Source: Paenibacillus silviterrae (GTDB taxonomy: Bacteria > Bacillota > Bacilli > Paenibacillales > NBRC-103111). Taken from it: a stretch of 64,000 nt of DNA. Below are positions 42,306 through 51,391 of the stretch, piece after piece (the stretch's first letter is position 1; every line of letters begins with the position of its first letter). The position numbers and the translations under genes were made by a program. Below the pieces are notes generated by a model. That model was not told the origin of the DNA. It searched no databases and saw nothing but the letters and a program-made list of their open reading frames with translations. The stretch is taken from positions 1,240,001 through 1,304,000 of the forward strand of contig NZ_JASKUT010000001.1 of assembly GCF_030167925.1 (NCBI RefSeq), given 5' to 3'.

Positions 42306-42372
42306 TGGTTTACAAGCTTGTTGAAAGGTCTTATGCTAAAGGGAATATGCTGACAACAGGCGGTAGTTCCGA

Positions 42373-44163
42373 ATGAAAAATCCATTTAAAACGTTCTCAT
42401 TTCAAGTGACCTTTTTTACTTCTTTTATCATTCTATCCGCTTTGTTAATATCCGTTCTCGGAATTACGAGCTATTACATTACGAATCAGGAGGTCGTTCA
42501 GCAGACTATCTCTTCAAGAAAGCTTTTGCTGGGCGAGATTAACAAGCAGCTCGATTATCAGCTCCAATCGGTCGAATACGATTCCTTAGTTTTGGCCAGC
42601 AATCCCAAGCTAATCAACTACCTGCAGCTTAACGAAAATTCGTTCGAGCGGATCGGCCAAAACTCGGACATGATCGATTTGCTCAGCCGGCAAAGTTATG
42701 TGAAGGAAGGAATTCAATCCGTTCAGCTGTATGGCAAAGATTCGTCAGTGAACATTCATGTTGCCTCAAGCGGCGTGTACGACTACCGAATTTTGCAGAA
42801 CAGCTCCTGGTTTCATCAAATTAAAGACGCTGATTATTGCTGGATCGGCATCCATGAGCTTGAGGTGCCCAGCTATCCGGTTGATGAACGGATGGTCGTT
42901 AGCTTTGCAAGAAAGGTTCTTTCGACCTCGGGCAAGGAAGTGGGCGTGCTTGTAATCAATATGAAAGCTTCTTTTATTCAAAAGCTGACCGCCAGCAGTG
43001 CATCAGAGGCGATGCGCTTCCTTTTGGACACGAATCACAGGCTGATTGTCCAATTCGATGGGATTCAGCGGCCTTCCATTCCTTATGAAAACATAAAAGC
43101 TGCGATAACAGTCATTCTTGACGAAACCGGTTCCTCTGACGAGCAGGCTGCAATCACTCATTTACTAGATGAGAAGAGCTTGGTCATATGGAATAAACAG
43201 CAAAGAACGTCTTGGGTTACTATGGATATTATTCGATGGGAAGACATTACGAGAGGCAGTCGCCGAATCGAGAAAGTAATCATAGCTGCAGCTGCTTTAT
43301 GCATTCTGATTGCGGTGGTCATGGCTTATTTCTTATCCAAACAATTCGCTGCTCCGATTCGGAAGCTGATTCAGAGCATGAAATTGCTGAAGCTCGGCAG
43401 ATGGGATGTACTCATCAAGAACGAGTACCACAATGAGTTCGGACATTTGAACGAGAACTTTAACCAGATGGCCGTGCGCATTGATCAATTGATTGCCCAG
43501 GTGAACGAGCAGAACCGCCGGAAACGTGAAGCGGAAATTCAAGTACTGCAAGAGCAAATCAACCCTCATTTTATATACAATACCCTGGATATCATGAACT
43601 GGCATGCGATTGAATCGGGTGCCCACGGGGTCAGTCATATGCTTTCTTTACTTGGCAAAATGCTGCGAATCGGCCTTTCCAGTGGTGCCTCCTTTATCAA
43701 GGTGCAGCGGGAGATGGAGCATCTGCATTGTTACGCTGAGCTGCAAAAAATCCGGTATCAGCAGCAAATCCAATTTATCATATCCGTTCCCGAAACGTTA
43801 CATCATTATTATATTCCTAAGCTGATCATACAACCGTTTGTGGAGAACTCGCTCCTTCATGGACTGCATTCGAGCGACAGCGGCATGATTCGAATTTCCG
43901 GATGGGAAGACGAGAATAGCTTGTATTTTGTCATCGAAGATGACGGAGAAGGAATGGACGTGGAAGCGGGTCTGCATCGAGAACACAACGGGATTCGTAA
44001 TGTGCATGAACGAATTCAGCTTTATTTTGGTGAAAAGTATGGTGTGGAAATCTCAAGCCTGCTGAATCATGGAACCAAAGTCACCGTATCGCTGCCGAAG
44101 GTATTATCGGAGCCAGAAAATCAACCGGAGGGGAACACCCATGATGAAAGCCGTTATTATTGA
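42373..44163 (+). CDS. YesM-type sensor histidine kinase
   Basis: 596 aa membrane kinase. The first membrane span is at ~12-32 and the second at ~300-320, bracketing a large extracellular sensor (~35-298). A HAMP domain (~320-370) and a His_kinase domain with phosphoryl His399 in NPHFIYNT follow, then a HATPase domain (IEDDGEGMD; GIRNVHERIQLYFG). This family senses extracellular sugars or their binding proteins in Paenibacillus. It overlaps the response-regulator gene by 23 bases, so the two are co-translated. The ribosome-binding site is weak (GGCGGT). Confidence 0.93.
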   Translation: MKNPFKTFSFQVTFFTSFIILSALLISVLGITSYYITNQEVVQQTISSRKLLLGEINKQLDYQLQSVEYDSLVLASNPKLINYLQLNENSFERIGQNSDMIDLLSRQSYVKEGIQSVQLYGKDSSVNIHVASSGVYDYRILQNSSWFHQIKDADYCWIGIHELEVPSYPVDERMVVSFARKVLSTSGKEVGVLVINMKASFIQKLTASSASEAMRFLLDTNHRLIVQFDGIQRPSIPYENIKAAITVILDETGSSDEQAAITHLLDEKSLVIWNKQQRTSWVTMDIIRWEDITRGSRRIEKVIIAAAALCILIAVVMAYFLSKQFAAPIRKLIQSMKLLKLGRWDVLIKNEYHNEFGHLNENFNQMAVRIDQLIAQVNEQNRRKREAEIQVLQEQINPHFIYNTLDIMNWHAIESGAHGVSHMLSLLGKMLRIGLSSGASFIKVQREMEHLHCYAELQKIRYQQQIQFIISVPETLHHYYIPKLIIQPFVENSLLHGLHSSDSGMIRISGWEDENSLYFVIEDDGEGMDVEAGLHREHNGIRNVHERIQLYFGEKYGVEISSLLNHGTKVTVSLPKVLSEPENQPEGNTHDESRYY

Positions 44164-45748
44164 TGACGATATAACTACGATTCAGGGATTGACCCGCTCC
44201 GTAAGATGGAGCGACTTTGGAATCCAGGTGGTAGGAACCGCCAAGAACGGGAAGGACGGTCTAGAGCAAATTCGGCTGCATCGACCTGATATAATATTAA
44301 CCGATATCTTTATGCCCGTGATGGATGGCATCGAAATGCTTAAGGCTATCCGAGAAGAAGGTAATCACGCGGAAGTGATTATCTTAAGCGGTTATGAGGA
44401 TTTTAAATATGCACAATCCGCTGTGAAGCTCAAGGTGAACGATTATTTATCCAAACCGGCTACACTGGAAGAGATCGAACGTGTGTTAAAGGAAACGGTG
44501 GACAAACTCAATCTGAAGGAGCAATCAGATAAGGTTGATAAAGAACTTAGGGAGCTGTTGGAATACAACCTGCCTACGACTAGACAGCAGCTGTTGAAGG
44601 GCCTGCTAGAGCCTGAGTTTTGCCACTCGGCGTTTTTCCGTAAAGTGTCCGATTATTTGAAAATGGACTTTACAAATCAATGCTTTACCGTTGTGCTGAT
44701 CGAATTTTTCATCAACCGAGAACGCACCTCCTACAAGCCGAGTGAATTGGCACTGTTTGCCTATGCCGTCAAAAATATCGTGGATGAGCTGTCGCAAAAT
44801 AAAAAAGGGGTCTATGTGGCGGACATACAGAGAAACGTTATTACCGTGATCGTTTCGACGCCCGCGCACATGAAAAATGAGTATGCAAAGCGCTGCGCTA
44901 TACAAGCGGCTATGGAGTTTCTGGAACACATCCAATCGTATTTAAAGCTGAAGGTATGGGCTTCGGTCGGCATGGTCGCTGATGACGTCAAGGATATTCC
45001 CAAGTCCTATTCTGTCGCTGTCGATTTGCTTGCTGAGCGGGTAAGGGTATCGGACAAGCAGCTGATCACGGGAGAGGATGTACTAGAAAAAGGGAAGGCT
45101 GCTTCACGACGCCCGATGGAATGCTATCAAGCCATTGCCGACGCTGTCATTCTGGGGCAGGAAGACCTGGTGGAGGAGAGAATCAACGAATTGACGAAAG
45201 CGCTTCATCATGAGCCTGCCCCCAGTATTAACGTACTTAGGGAATTTGCTATTGATATCGTAGGGATTATTGCTCTCGGATTGCACGACCACGGCTTGCA
45301 AATCGAAGACATTCACTCTGAATTTAATGTATATAGGGAGCTCGAGCGGCTTTATAGTATTCAGGATTTTGCAGCGTGGCTGCGAGAGCTTCTCATTCCA
45401 ATCAGCGAGGTCATGAACCGAAGGGGATCCCAGAAGCATAGGAAAACCATTGATTTCATTATGCGTTATGTGCAAGAGCACTACGCTGAAGAAATTACGC
45501 TGGACGTCATAGCCGAGAAGGTATACTTGACGCGAAATTACTTGAGCCAAATCTTCAAGCAGGAAACCGGGGAGAACTATAACAATTACTTGACGCGTAT
45601 CCGTATGGATAAAGCCAAGGAGCTAATGCTGTCTGGAAACTATAAAATATTTGAAATCTCCCAAATGGTCGGGTATAAGAACAATGCTTATTTCAGTCAG
45701 CTCTTCAAAAAGCATACAGGGCTGAATCCTTCCGAATTCAACAATTAA
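44141..45748 (+). CDS. YesN-type response regulator, AraC family
   Basis: 535 aa from ATG 44141 with GGAGGGG seven bases ahead; the frame is open to 44069 inside the kinase gene. The receiver domain (1-120) has the acidic pocket D8-D10, phospho-acceptor Asp55 (LTDIFMP) and Lys near 105 (YLSKPA). A long middle region (~130-425) of YesN type follows, then a C-terminal AraC double helix-turn-helix (~435-535; YLTRNYLSQIFKQETG, GYKNNAYFSQLFKK). It should activate the flanking transport and catabolic genes when the kinase senses the substrate. Confidence 0.94.
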   Translation: MMKAVIIDDDITTIQGLTRSVRWSDFGIQVVGTAKNGKDGLEQIRLHRPDIILTDIFMPVMDGIEMLKAIREEGNHAEVIILSGYEDFKYAQSAVKLKVNDYLSKPATLEEIERVLKETVDKLNLKEQSDKVDKELRELLEYNLPTTRQQLLKGLLEPEFCHSAFFRKVSDYLKMDFTNQCFTVVLIEFFINRERTSYKPSELALFAYAVKNIVDELSQNKKGVYVADIQRNVITVIVSTPAHMKNEYAKRCAIQAAMEFLEHIQSYLKLKVWASVGMVADDVKDIPKSYSVAVDLLAERVRVSDKQLITGEDVLEKGKAASRRPMECYQAIADAVILGQEDLVEERINELTKALHHEPAPSINVLREFAIDIVGIIALGLHDHGLQIEDIHSEFNVYRELERLYSIQDFAAWLRELLIPISEVMNRRGSQKHRKTIDFIMRYVQEHYAEEITLDVIAEKVYLTRNYLSQIFKQETGENYNNYLTRIRMDKAKELMLSGNYKIFEISQMVGYKNNAYFSQLFKKHTGLNPSEFNN

Positions 45749-45788
45749 GAGCGTATATTCTTAGTATATTTTATAGATTTCTCTTATT

Positions 45789-45815
45789 TTGATACAAATC
45801 CGAAAATCCTATAAT
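45789..45815 (+). promoter_or_regulatory. Promoter before the solute-binding protein gene
   Basis: TTGATA (45789-45794), a 15-base spacer and a perfect TATAAT (45810-45815) lie 40 bases before the gene. The short spacer is typical of promoters that need an activator, which fits the YesN-type regulator encoded just upstream. Confidence 0.5.
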
Positions 45816-45854
45816 GACATTGTAAGTAAGTAAAAAACAAGGGGTGTATCGACT

Positions 45855-47216
45855 ATGGCAAGGCATCATTTTACGGGCCGCAGATTTTTAACCTCGGTTC
45901 TCACTTTGACCCTCTTTGGAGGAATTGCGGCCGGTTGTGTTCCTACGGAGAAGAAAACGACCGGACAATCGGCTTCAGGTACAAAAGACAAGCAGGCCAA
46001 GAGCTCTCAAAACGTGGAGCTGCGCTTCGCGTGGTGGGGCAGTCAGGGGAGACATGATCGAACCTTGAAGGTGATTGAGAAGTTTCAACAGCTTCATCCG
46101 AACATCAAAATCAAGCCGGAGTATTCGGCGTTCGACGGCTATTGGGAAAAGCTGTCCACGCAGGTGGCAGGCAGCAACACGCCTGACATTATGCAGATGA
46201 GCATTTTGTATATCAAGGAGTACTCGGATCGAGGGGTACTAGGCGATCTTACGCCTTACACCGGCAAGGAAATTCAAGTAGCGGAGCTGAATGCGGATGT
46301 TCTTAGAAATCAGGGAACGGTAGGCGGCAAGCTAACCGGATTGCCCGTCTCCGATAACGCGGCTGTCCTGATTTACAATAAGGAAATGTACAAACAGGCT
46401 GGAGTAGAGCCGCCGAAGCTGGATATGACCTGGAAAGACTATTTCGATAAAGCGCGAGAAATGAAAGCGAAGCTAGGCGATAAAGTATACGGTGCGTTCG
46501 ATATGTCAACCTCGATGGAAGCCTATATGTATTATTTGTTCTCTACGGGGGACACGCTCTACAAGAACAATCGGATCGGCTATAACGATCAAAGCTTCAA
46601 GAATTGGCTTAAGATGTGGGACGACGCCCGTAAGGAAGGAATCATACCGCCGGCGACTGTGACGGCTTCGTTCCTGCCGATTGGCAATGCAGACCCTAAT
46701 AAGGATGCTTTGATGAAAGGCAATGTGCCGATAATGGGACCACAGTTCACGGCAACGTTCCCTGCATACGAGAACATAATGAAAGACAAGATCGACATGG
46801 TACCTATTCCCAGGGATCAAAAAACGGGAAGTGCCATCCTTCCTGCGATGTTTCTTTCTACGTCGGCACAAACGAAACATCCGAAGGAAGCGGCAATGTT
46901 CCTTGACTTCTTCCTGAATTCTAAGGAAGCGGCAGACATTTTGGAAATGGAGAGAGGGCTGCCGGAAAACAAGAAGATTCTGGAATATCTTACTCCTAAA
47001 TTCACCGATCGCGATAAGAAGATGGTTGCCATGCTGCAGCACATCACTAGCATCCAGCCGTCCATGTATGATGGAGGACCGAAGGGCACAGGAGAAGTAA
47101 CGAAGTTGTTCGAACAAACGGTACAAAAACAACAGTTCGGTAAATTGACAATTGATGAAGCGGTCGCGGAATTCCGCAAGGAAGCTGACAAAGTATTCGA
47201 AAAGAACAACAATTAA
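45855..47216 (+). CDS. Sugar ABC transporter solute-binding lipoprotein
   Basis: 453 aa family 1 extracellular solute-binding protein. The lipoprotein signal ends GIAAGC with lipidated Cys28 and includes a twin-Arg (GRRFLTS). A Ser/Thr/Lys-rich tether follows. The mature protein begins VELRFAWWGSQGRHDRTLKVIEKF-like, typical of CUT1 binding proteins, and has a Trp/Tyr-rich middle. AAGGGGTG lies before ATG 45855. It delivers the substrate to the two permeases upstream; separate promotion would allow excess binding protein. Confidence 0.92.
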   Translation: MARHHFTGRRFLTSVLTLTLFGGIAAGCVPTEKKTTGQSASGTKDKQAKSSQNVELRFAWWGSQGRHDRTLKVIEKFQQLHPNIKIKPEYSAFDGYWEKLSTQVAGSNTPDIMQMSILYIKEYSDRGVLGDLTPYTGKEIQVAELNADVLRNQGTVGGKLTGLPVSDNAAVLIYNKEMYKQAGVEPPKLDMTWKDYFDKAREMKAKLGDKVYGAFDMSTSMEAYMYYLFSTGDTLYKNNRIGYNDQSFKNWLKMWDDARKEGIIPPATVTASFLPIGNADPNKDALMKGNVPIMGPQFTATFPAYENIMKDKIDMVPIPRDQKTGSAILPAMFLSTSAQTKHPKEAAMFLDFFLNSKEAADILEMERGLPENKKILEYLTPKFTDRDKKMVAMLQHITSIQPSMYDGGPKGTGEVTKLFEQTVQKQQFGKLTIDEAVAEFRKEADKVFEKNNN

Positions 47217-47232
47217 GGGTATAGCTTGACTA

Positions 47233-47272
47233 CAGAGGGCCGCTTTTGAGCGGGCTTCTGCATTTTGTACCC
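47233..47272 (+). terminator. Weak hairpin terminator after the binding-protein gene
   Basis: CAGAGGGCCGC and GCGGGCTTCTG pair around TTTTGA with one mismatch, followed by CATTTTGT. Partial termination would lower expression of the four enzymes downstream. Confidence 0.5.
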
Positions 47273-47296
47273 TAGTACAGAAAGGAATGAAGCATT

Positions 47297-48319
47297 GTGA
47301 GCACAGGCAAGTTTTCGATTATCGGTTGTCAGCATGCACATATTGGCATATTTATCGGGGAAATGTTAGAGCTTGGCTATAGCTGTTGCGGCATTTATGA
47401 AAAGGAAAACCATGAGTTAGCCCGCAGCATCGCTGAAAAATTCGGCATCCCCTTAGTGGAGGATATAGAAGCATTGCTGGATAAAAGCGTTACAATCGTT
47501 GGCTGCGCCTCGATTAACGAAGAGAAAATAGACGTGATCGAATTGTGCGAAAGCCGTGGCAAGCACGTCATGATCGATAAACCAGCGGTAACCAGCGCTG
47601 ACGGGCTTGAACGGCTGAAGGCCGTTATTGAGAGAGAACGCATTCAAATCGGCATGCTGCTTACAGAGCGGTTTCATCCCGCCGTTTACACCTTGAAGCA
47701 GCATATCGACCAAGGCCTCCTAGGTGATATCGTTTCAGTCGGCATGCGCAAGCCTCACCGATTGGATGCGGAGAAGCGCCCGGAATGGTTCTTCTCCAAG
47801 CAGCAATCCGGTGGTATCTTGATCGATCTGCTCGTTCACGATTTCGATCTGCTTCGTTGGTTTACCGGCAAAGAAATCAGAACGATGGACGGCTATATCG
47901 GGAAGACAATCTTACCTGAGCACCCAACCTTCTATAATTCGGTGAGTGTCCAAGTCGTTATGCAAGACTGCATCGTTGGCCAGCTTTATGCCGACTGGCA
48001 TACGCCGAACGGAAGCTGGACGTGGGGAGACGGGCGCATTTTTGTGACAGGTACGGAAGGCTTCGCCGAGCTGCGTCTCGCCGGCGATCCGTTGGTCCGA
48101 GAGGAAGCCCTGATGATTCAAGTAAGCCATAAGGAACCGACGGCGCTCGTTCCTTTGCAGCAGCCTGCTTGGACCATAACGGAGGATTTCATCCGACGGA
48201 TAGAAGGCAGACCATCGATTTTAAGCCATCATGACATCGCAAAATCCTGCGAGGCCACCATCGCTGCGGACGCACTTGTAACCTGCTTACACATGAACGA
48301 AAAGGAGCAACAGCAATGA
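47297..48319 (+). CDS. Gfo/Idh/MocA family oxidoreductase
   Basis: 340 aa NAD(P)-dependent oxidoreductase. The N-terminal Rossmann part starts FSIIGCQHAHIGIFIGEML; the usual GxGxxG is changed to GCQHAHI. The motif GKHVMIDKPA, with the substrate Lys, is near residue 95, and the C-terminal beta-sheet domain contains GILIDLLVHDFDLLRWF. GTG 47297 has AAAGGA ahead. It overlaps the next Gfo/Idh gene by 4 bases. In this nagAB operon it may oxidise an N-acetylhexosaminide; some family members are NAD-dependent glycosidases. The real substrate is unknown. Confidence 0.85.
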   Translation: MSTGKFSIIGCQHAHIGIFIGEMLELGYSCCGIYEKENHELARSIAEKFGIPLVEDIEALLDKSVTIVGCASINEEKIDVIELCESRGKHVMIDKPAVTSADGLERLKAVIERERIQIGMLLTERFHPAVYTLKQHIDQGLLGDIVSVGMRKPHRLDAEKRPEWFFSKQQSGGILIDLLVHDFDLLRWFTGKEIRTMDGYIGKTILPEHPTFYNSVSVQVVMQDCIVGQLYADWHTPNGSWTWGDGRIFVTGTEGFAELRLAGDPLVREEALMIQVSHKEPTALVPLQQPAWTITEDFIRRIEGRPSILSHHDIAKSCEATIAADALVTCLHMNEKEQQQ

Positions 48320-49335
48320 GTGAAATCAATAAAACCAAATTTGCCATTGTCGGTTGCGGCGTGATTGCAGAGGTGCATGCCAATGCCATTCGCGAGGTGG
48401 TGGAGGCCGAGCTGATCGCCGTTTACGACAAGGACCCTGTTAAGGGGAAAACCTTTGCCGACAAGCATGGCGCCATGCCATATCAGCAGCTGGAGGAGAT
48501 GCTCAGGAATGAAGAGATCGAAGTGGTATGCATCTGCACGCCAAGCGCTCTTCACCCTGAACAAACGATACTGGCAGCCCAAGCGGGTAAGCATGTGGTC
48601 GTCGAGAAGCCAATGGCGATTCAGCTCGCTGACGCTCATCGAATGATTCGCGAGTGCAGGGAAAAGGGCGTGCTGCTGTCTACCATTTTTCCTCGCCGCA
48701 TGTCGCCGGTTGCGCAGTTTGCCAAAAACTTTATCGAAAGCGGCGGATTGGGGAAACTGAGCCTGTGCGACGCCTATGTGAAAATCTATCGCAGCCAGCA
48801 GTACTATGACAGTGCCGGCTGGAGAGGGACATGGGAAATGGACGGCGGCGGAGCCATGATGAATCAAGGCATTCACACCGTTGACCTGCTGCAGTGGCTT
48901 GCAGGTCCTGTCACATCGTTGTACGGCCGGACGAAGACGCTGCTCAGAACGATTGAAGTGGAAGATACTGCCGTTTCCTTACTCACCTTTCGGAACGGGG
49001 CGATGGGGGTAATGGAGATCACGACGACCGTGCAGCCGGACCTAGGTCAACGTCTAGAGATTCATGGGGAAAAGGGTACATTGATTATCAAAGAAGACGA
49101 TATCGAACTCCTGAAGGTGAATGGGGAAGAGGTGCGGATTCCCGCATTCGAGCCCTTCAGCGTGATTCCTGACGGACATCGCATGCAGCTGCGGGATATG
49201 GCTCTTGCCGTGAAGCAGAAGCGTACACCGATCGTGTCAGGCGAAGAAGGTATTCATTCACTTGAAATCATTCTCGGAACGTACGAATCTTCGAGGCTTC
49301 AAAGCGAAGTCATTCTAGGAAGCGGGAGCCTATGA
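48316..49335 (+). CDS. Gfo/Idh/MocA family oxidoreductase
   Basis: 339 aa. Here the dinucleotide motif is canonical (FAIVGCGVIAEVHANAIREV), with GKHVVEKPMA near residue 95 and GGGAMMNQGIHTVDLLQWL carrying the conserved His of the family's catalytic helix. It overlaps its neighbours by 4 bases on both sides (ATGA), so it is tightly coupled to the other oxidoreductase and to nagA. The two may act in sequence, one oxidising and one re-reducing an intermediate (inference). Confidence 0.9.
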   Translation: MSEINKTKFAIVGCGVIAEVHANAIREVVEAELIAVYDKDPVKGKTFADKHGAMPYQQLEEMLRNEEIEVVCICTPSALHPEQTILAAQAGKHVVVEKPMAIQLADAHRMIRECREKGVLLSTIFPRRMSPVAQFAKNFIESGGLGKLSLCDAYVKIYRSQQYYDSAGWRGTWEMDGGGAMMNQGIHTVDLLQWLAGPVTSLYGRTKTLLRTIEVEDTAVSLLTFRNGAMGVMEITTTVQPDLGQRLEIHGEKGTLIIKEDDIELLKVNGEEVRIPAFEPFSVIPDGHRMQLRDMALAVKQKRTPIVSGEEGIHSLEIILGTYESSRLQSEVILGSGSL

Positions 49336-50513
49336 AGCTGCGGGGTAAACGATTTGATACCTATGAATCGGTTGAAGTCGACATCTGTGACGGGTTGGTC
49401 ACTTCCATCAAGCGAATGGAGGGGGAGGCTGAAGGGCTGCCTTGGCTTTCTCCCGGTTGGATCGACCTGCAGGTGAATGGCTTTAACGGGTTTGACTTTA
49501 ATGGGGAGACTACCTCAGTTATGGATGTAACGGGAGTCACGGATGCCTTGCTGATGAAAGGGGTGACCGGTTATTTACCGACGGTCATAACAGGCAGCTA
49601 TGAGCGAATTCGGCAGGCGATGACGGCGATCTCCGATGCCTGCGGCCAGTACCCTCATGTGAATCGGTCTGTGCTTGGTATTCATTTGGAGGGTCCGTAT
49701 ATTTCGGCTGAGGACGGTCCGCGCGGAGCGCATGATATAGCGTATGTAAGAGATCCGGATTGGCAGGAGTTTCTCGAATGGCAGGAGGCATCAGGGAATC
49801 GTATTCGGCTTGTGACGGTAGCGCCGGAAAGAAAGGGGGCTATCCCCTTTATCAAGAAGCTGAAGCAGGCTGGTATTGCAGTGAGCATAGGCCATACTAA
49901 CGCCAAACCAGTTGAGATAGAGCAGGCAGTTGAAGCAGGTGCAACCTTGTCTACGCACCTCGGCAACGCGGCGCATCCGTTTCTGCCTAGACATCCCAAT
50001 TACATTTGGGATCAATTGGCGGAAGACCGGCTGTGCGCCACCTTTATCGCAGACGGACATCACTTGCGTGCGCCGGTATTGAAAGCCATGTTGAGAGCTA
50101 AGCGCGACAAGTTTATTTTGGTCAGCGACAGTGTCAAATTCGGAGGAATGAAGCCAGGACGGTATTCCAGTGTGATTGGAAACATGGTCGAGCTTCATTC
50201 TGACGGTAAGCTTACGCCGGTTGAGAATCCATTGATTCTGGCAGGCTCGGCGCTAGCATTGGATGTGGGCGTCGCTAACGCCGTATGCTTAGCCGGGATT
50301 ACGTTGACGGAGGCGGTGGAGGCTGTTACGGCTCGCCCGGCTCAGGCGCTCGGTTTACCGGTAACGTGTTGGCTGCAACAGGGGAATATGGCGAATTTCA
50401 CCTTGTTTAAGGGCCCTGACGAAGCGGGGACTCTGCAAGTAGTAACGACGGTAATTGGTGAAGATCATTGGGAGGAGAAGGGACGACATGACTATATTCA
50501 TAACCCCAGATAA
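49332..50513 (+). CDS. nagA: N-acetylglucosamine-6-phosphate deacetylase
   Basis: 393 aa amidohydrolase-fold deacetylase that makes glucosamine 6-phosphate and acetate. Seen are WIDLQVNGFNGFDF near residue 44, HLEGPYI with metal-ligand Glu120, the later His motifs GHTNA and HLGNAAHPF, IADGHHL, and catalytic Asp266 in LVSDSV. HLGNAAHP replaces the common HLFNAM. It overlaps the upstream oxidoreductase by 4 bases and nagB by 26 bases. No transporter- or kinase-type gene that would phosphorylate the sugar lies in this operon. Confidence 0.9.
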   Translation: MKLRGKRFDTYESVEVDICDGLVTSIKRMEGEAEGLPWLSPGWIDLQVNGFNGFDFNGETTSVMDVTGVTDALLMKGVTGYLPTVITGSYERIRQAMTAISDACGQYPHVNRSVLGIHLEGPYISAEDGPRGAHDIAYVRDPDWQEFLEWQEASGNRIRLVTVAPERKGAIPFIKKLKQAGIAVSIGHTNAKPVEIEQAVEAGATLSTHLGNAAHPFLPRHPNYIWDQLAEDRLCATFIADGHHLRAPVLKAMLRAKRDKFILVSDSVKFGGMKPGRYSSVIGNMVELHSDGKLTPVENPLILAGSALALDVGVANAVCLAGITLTEAVEAVTARPAQALGLPVTCWLQQGNMANFTLFKGPDEAGTLQVVTTVIGEDHWEEKGRHDYIHNPR

Positions 50514-51273
50514 AAGATTGACGGTTGACAAGCTGCAAGTCCAAGTCTACCCTGGACGCCGCGAGCTTGGTATATCCGCTGCCCAAGAGGCAGCGGAGGC
50601 TATCCGTGAACGATTGCGAGAGCAGGATCGAGTACGTATCGTGTTTGCAGCGGCTCCATCGCAGAATGAATTTCTCGAGCAGCTGTGCCGTGAGGAAGGG
50701 ATTGACTGGAGCCGAATTACGGCGTTTCATATGGACGAATACATTGGCTTGCGGAAAGGTGCGGCACAGCGATTCTCCGAATTTTTAAACAGAAATATAT
50801 TCGATAAGGTATGTCCGGGCACAGTACATCTAATTGACGGCAGTGAAGATGTAGAAGCGGAATGCCGAAGGTATGCGGAGCTGATTCAGGAAGCGCCAAT
50901 TGATATCGTTTGTCTCGGTATCGGGGAGAACGGACACATCGCCTTCAACGATCCTCCCGTTGCTGATTTTGCAGACCCGGAGACGATCAAGCCGGTTCCG
51001 CTTGAGGAAGCGTGCCGACTGCAGCAAGTGAACGACGGATGCTTCCCGGATTTGAGTGCGGTCCCGACACACGCCATTACGCTGACGATCCCGGCGCTAA
51101 TGTCTGGTACAAGGCTGTTCTGCATGGTGCCGGGTCCAACCAAGCGTCAAGCAGTACGCAATACGCTAACTCAACCTGTATCGACTGCGTGTCCGGCTAC
51201 GATTCTTCGCAGCCATCCAAACTGTACGTTATATGTGGACGTTGAATCGTACGACGACGGAGAACTGGTTTAA
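50488..51273 (+). CDS. nagB: Glucosamine-6-phosphate deaminase family protein
   Basis: 261 aa from ATG 50488, after GGAGGAGAAGGG; the frame is open upstream but lies inside nagA. NagB isomerises and deaminates glucosamine 6-phosphate to fructose 6-phosphate and ammonia, feeding glycolysis. Catalytic Asp83 (FHMDEYIGL), and His150 in GIGENGHIAFNDPP are present. The sequence is somewhat diverged from standard NagB (AAAPSQNEFLEQL in place of the usual GxTP segment), so a related amino-sugar phosphate could be the substrate. Confidence 0.87.
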   Translation: MTIFITPDKRLTVDKLQVQVYPGRRELGISAAQEAAEAIRERLREQDRVRIVFAAAPSQNEFLEQLCREEGIDWSRITAFHMDEYIGLRKGAAQRFSEFLNRNIFDKVCPGTVHLIDGSEDVEAECRRYAELIQEAPIDIVCLGIGENGHIAFNDPPVADFADPETIKPVPLEEACRLQQVNDGCFPDLSAVPTHAITLTIPALMSGTRLFCMVPGPTKRQAVRNTLTQPVSTACPATILRSHPNCTLYVDVESYDDGELV

Positions 51274-51276
51274 AAA

Positions 51277-51320
51277 AGAAAAAGCCCCCCCTAAAGATAT
51301 TATAACCTTTGGGGGGAAAG
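51277..51320 (-). terminator. Strong terminator of the minus-strand catabolic operon
   Basis: On the minus strand, CTTTCCCCCCAAAG pairs with CTTTAGGGGGGCTTTTT-type sequence across a GTTATAATAT loop (C6/G6 core), ending CTTTTTCTTTTTT. On + the flanks are A-rich before and AAAGC after, so it serves mainly the operon ending with the broken hisD-like gene. Confidence 0.8.
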
Positions 51321-51391
51321 CGGTTCAGGGCACATAAATGGAACATTGCCGTTGTGTCCTATAATATATATTATGTAACCTAATTTCAAAC

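Noticed and set aside
51361..51374. ATAATATATATTAT palindrome between the convergent operons
   Set aside because: Perfect, but made only of A and T in a terminator region; chance and low complexity explain it.
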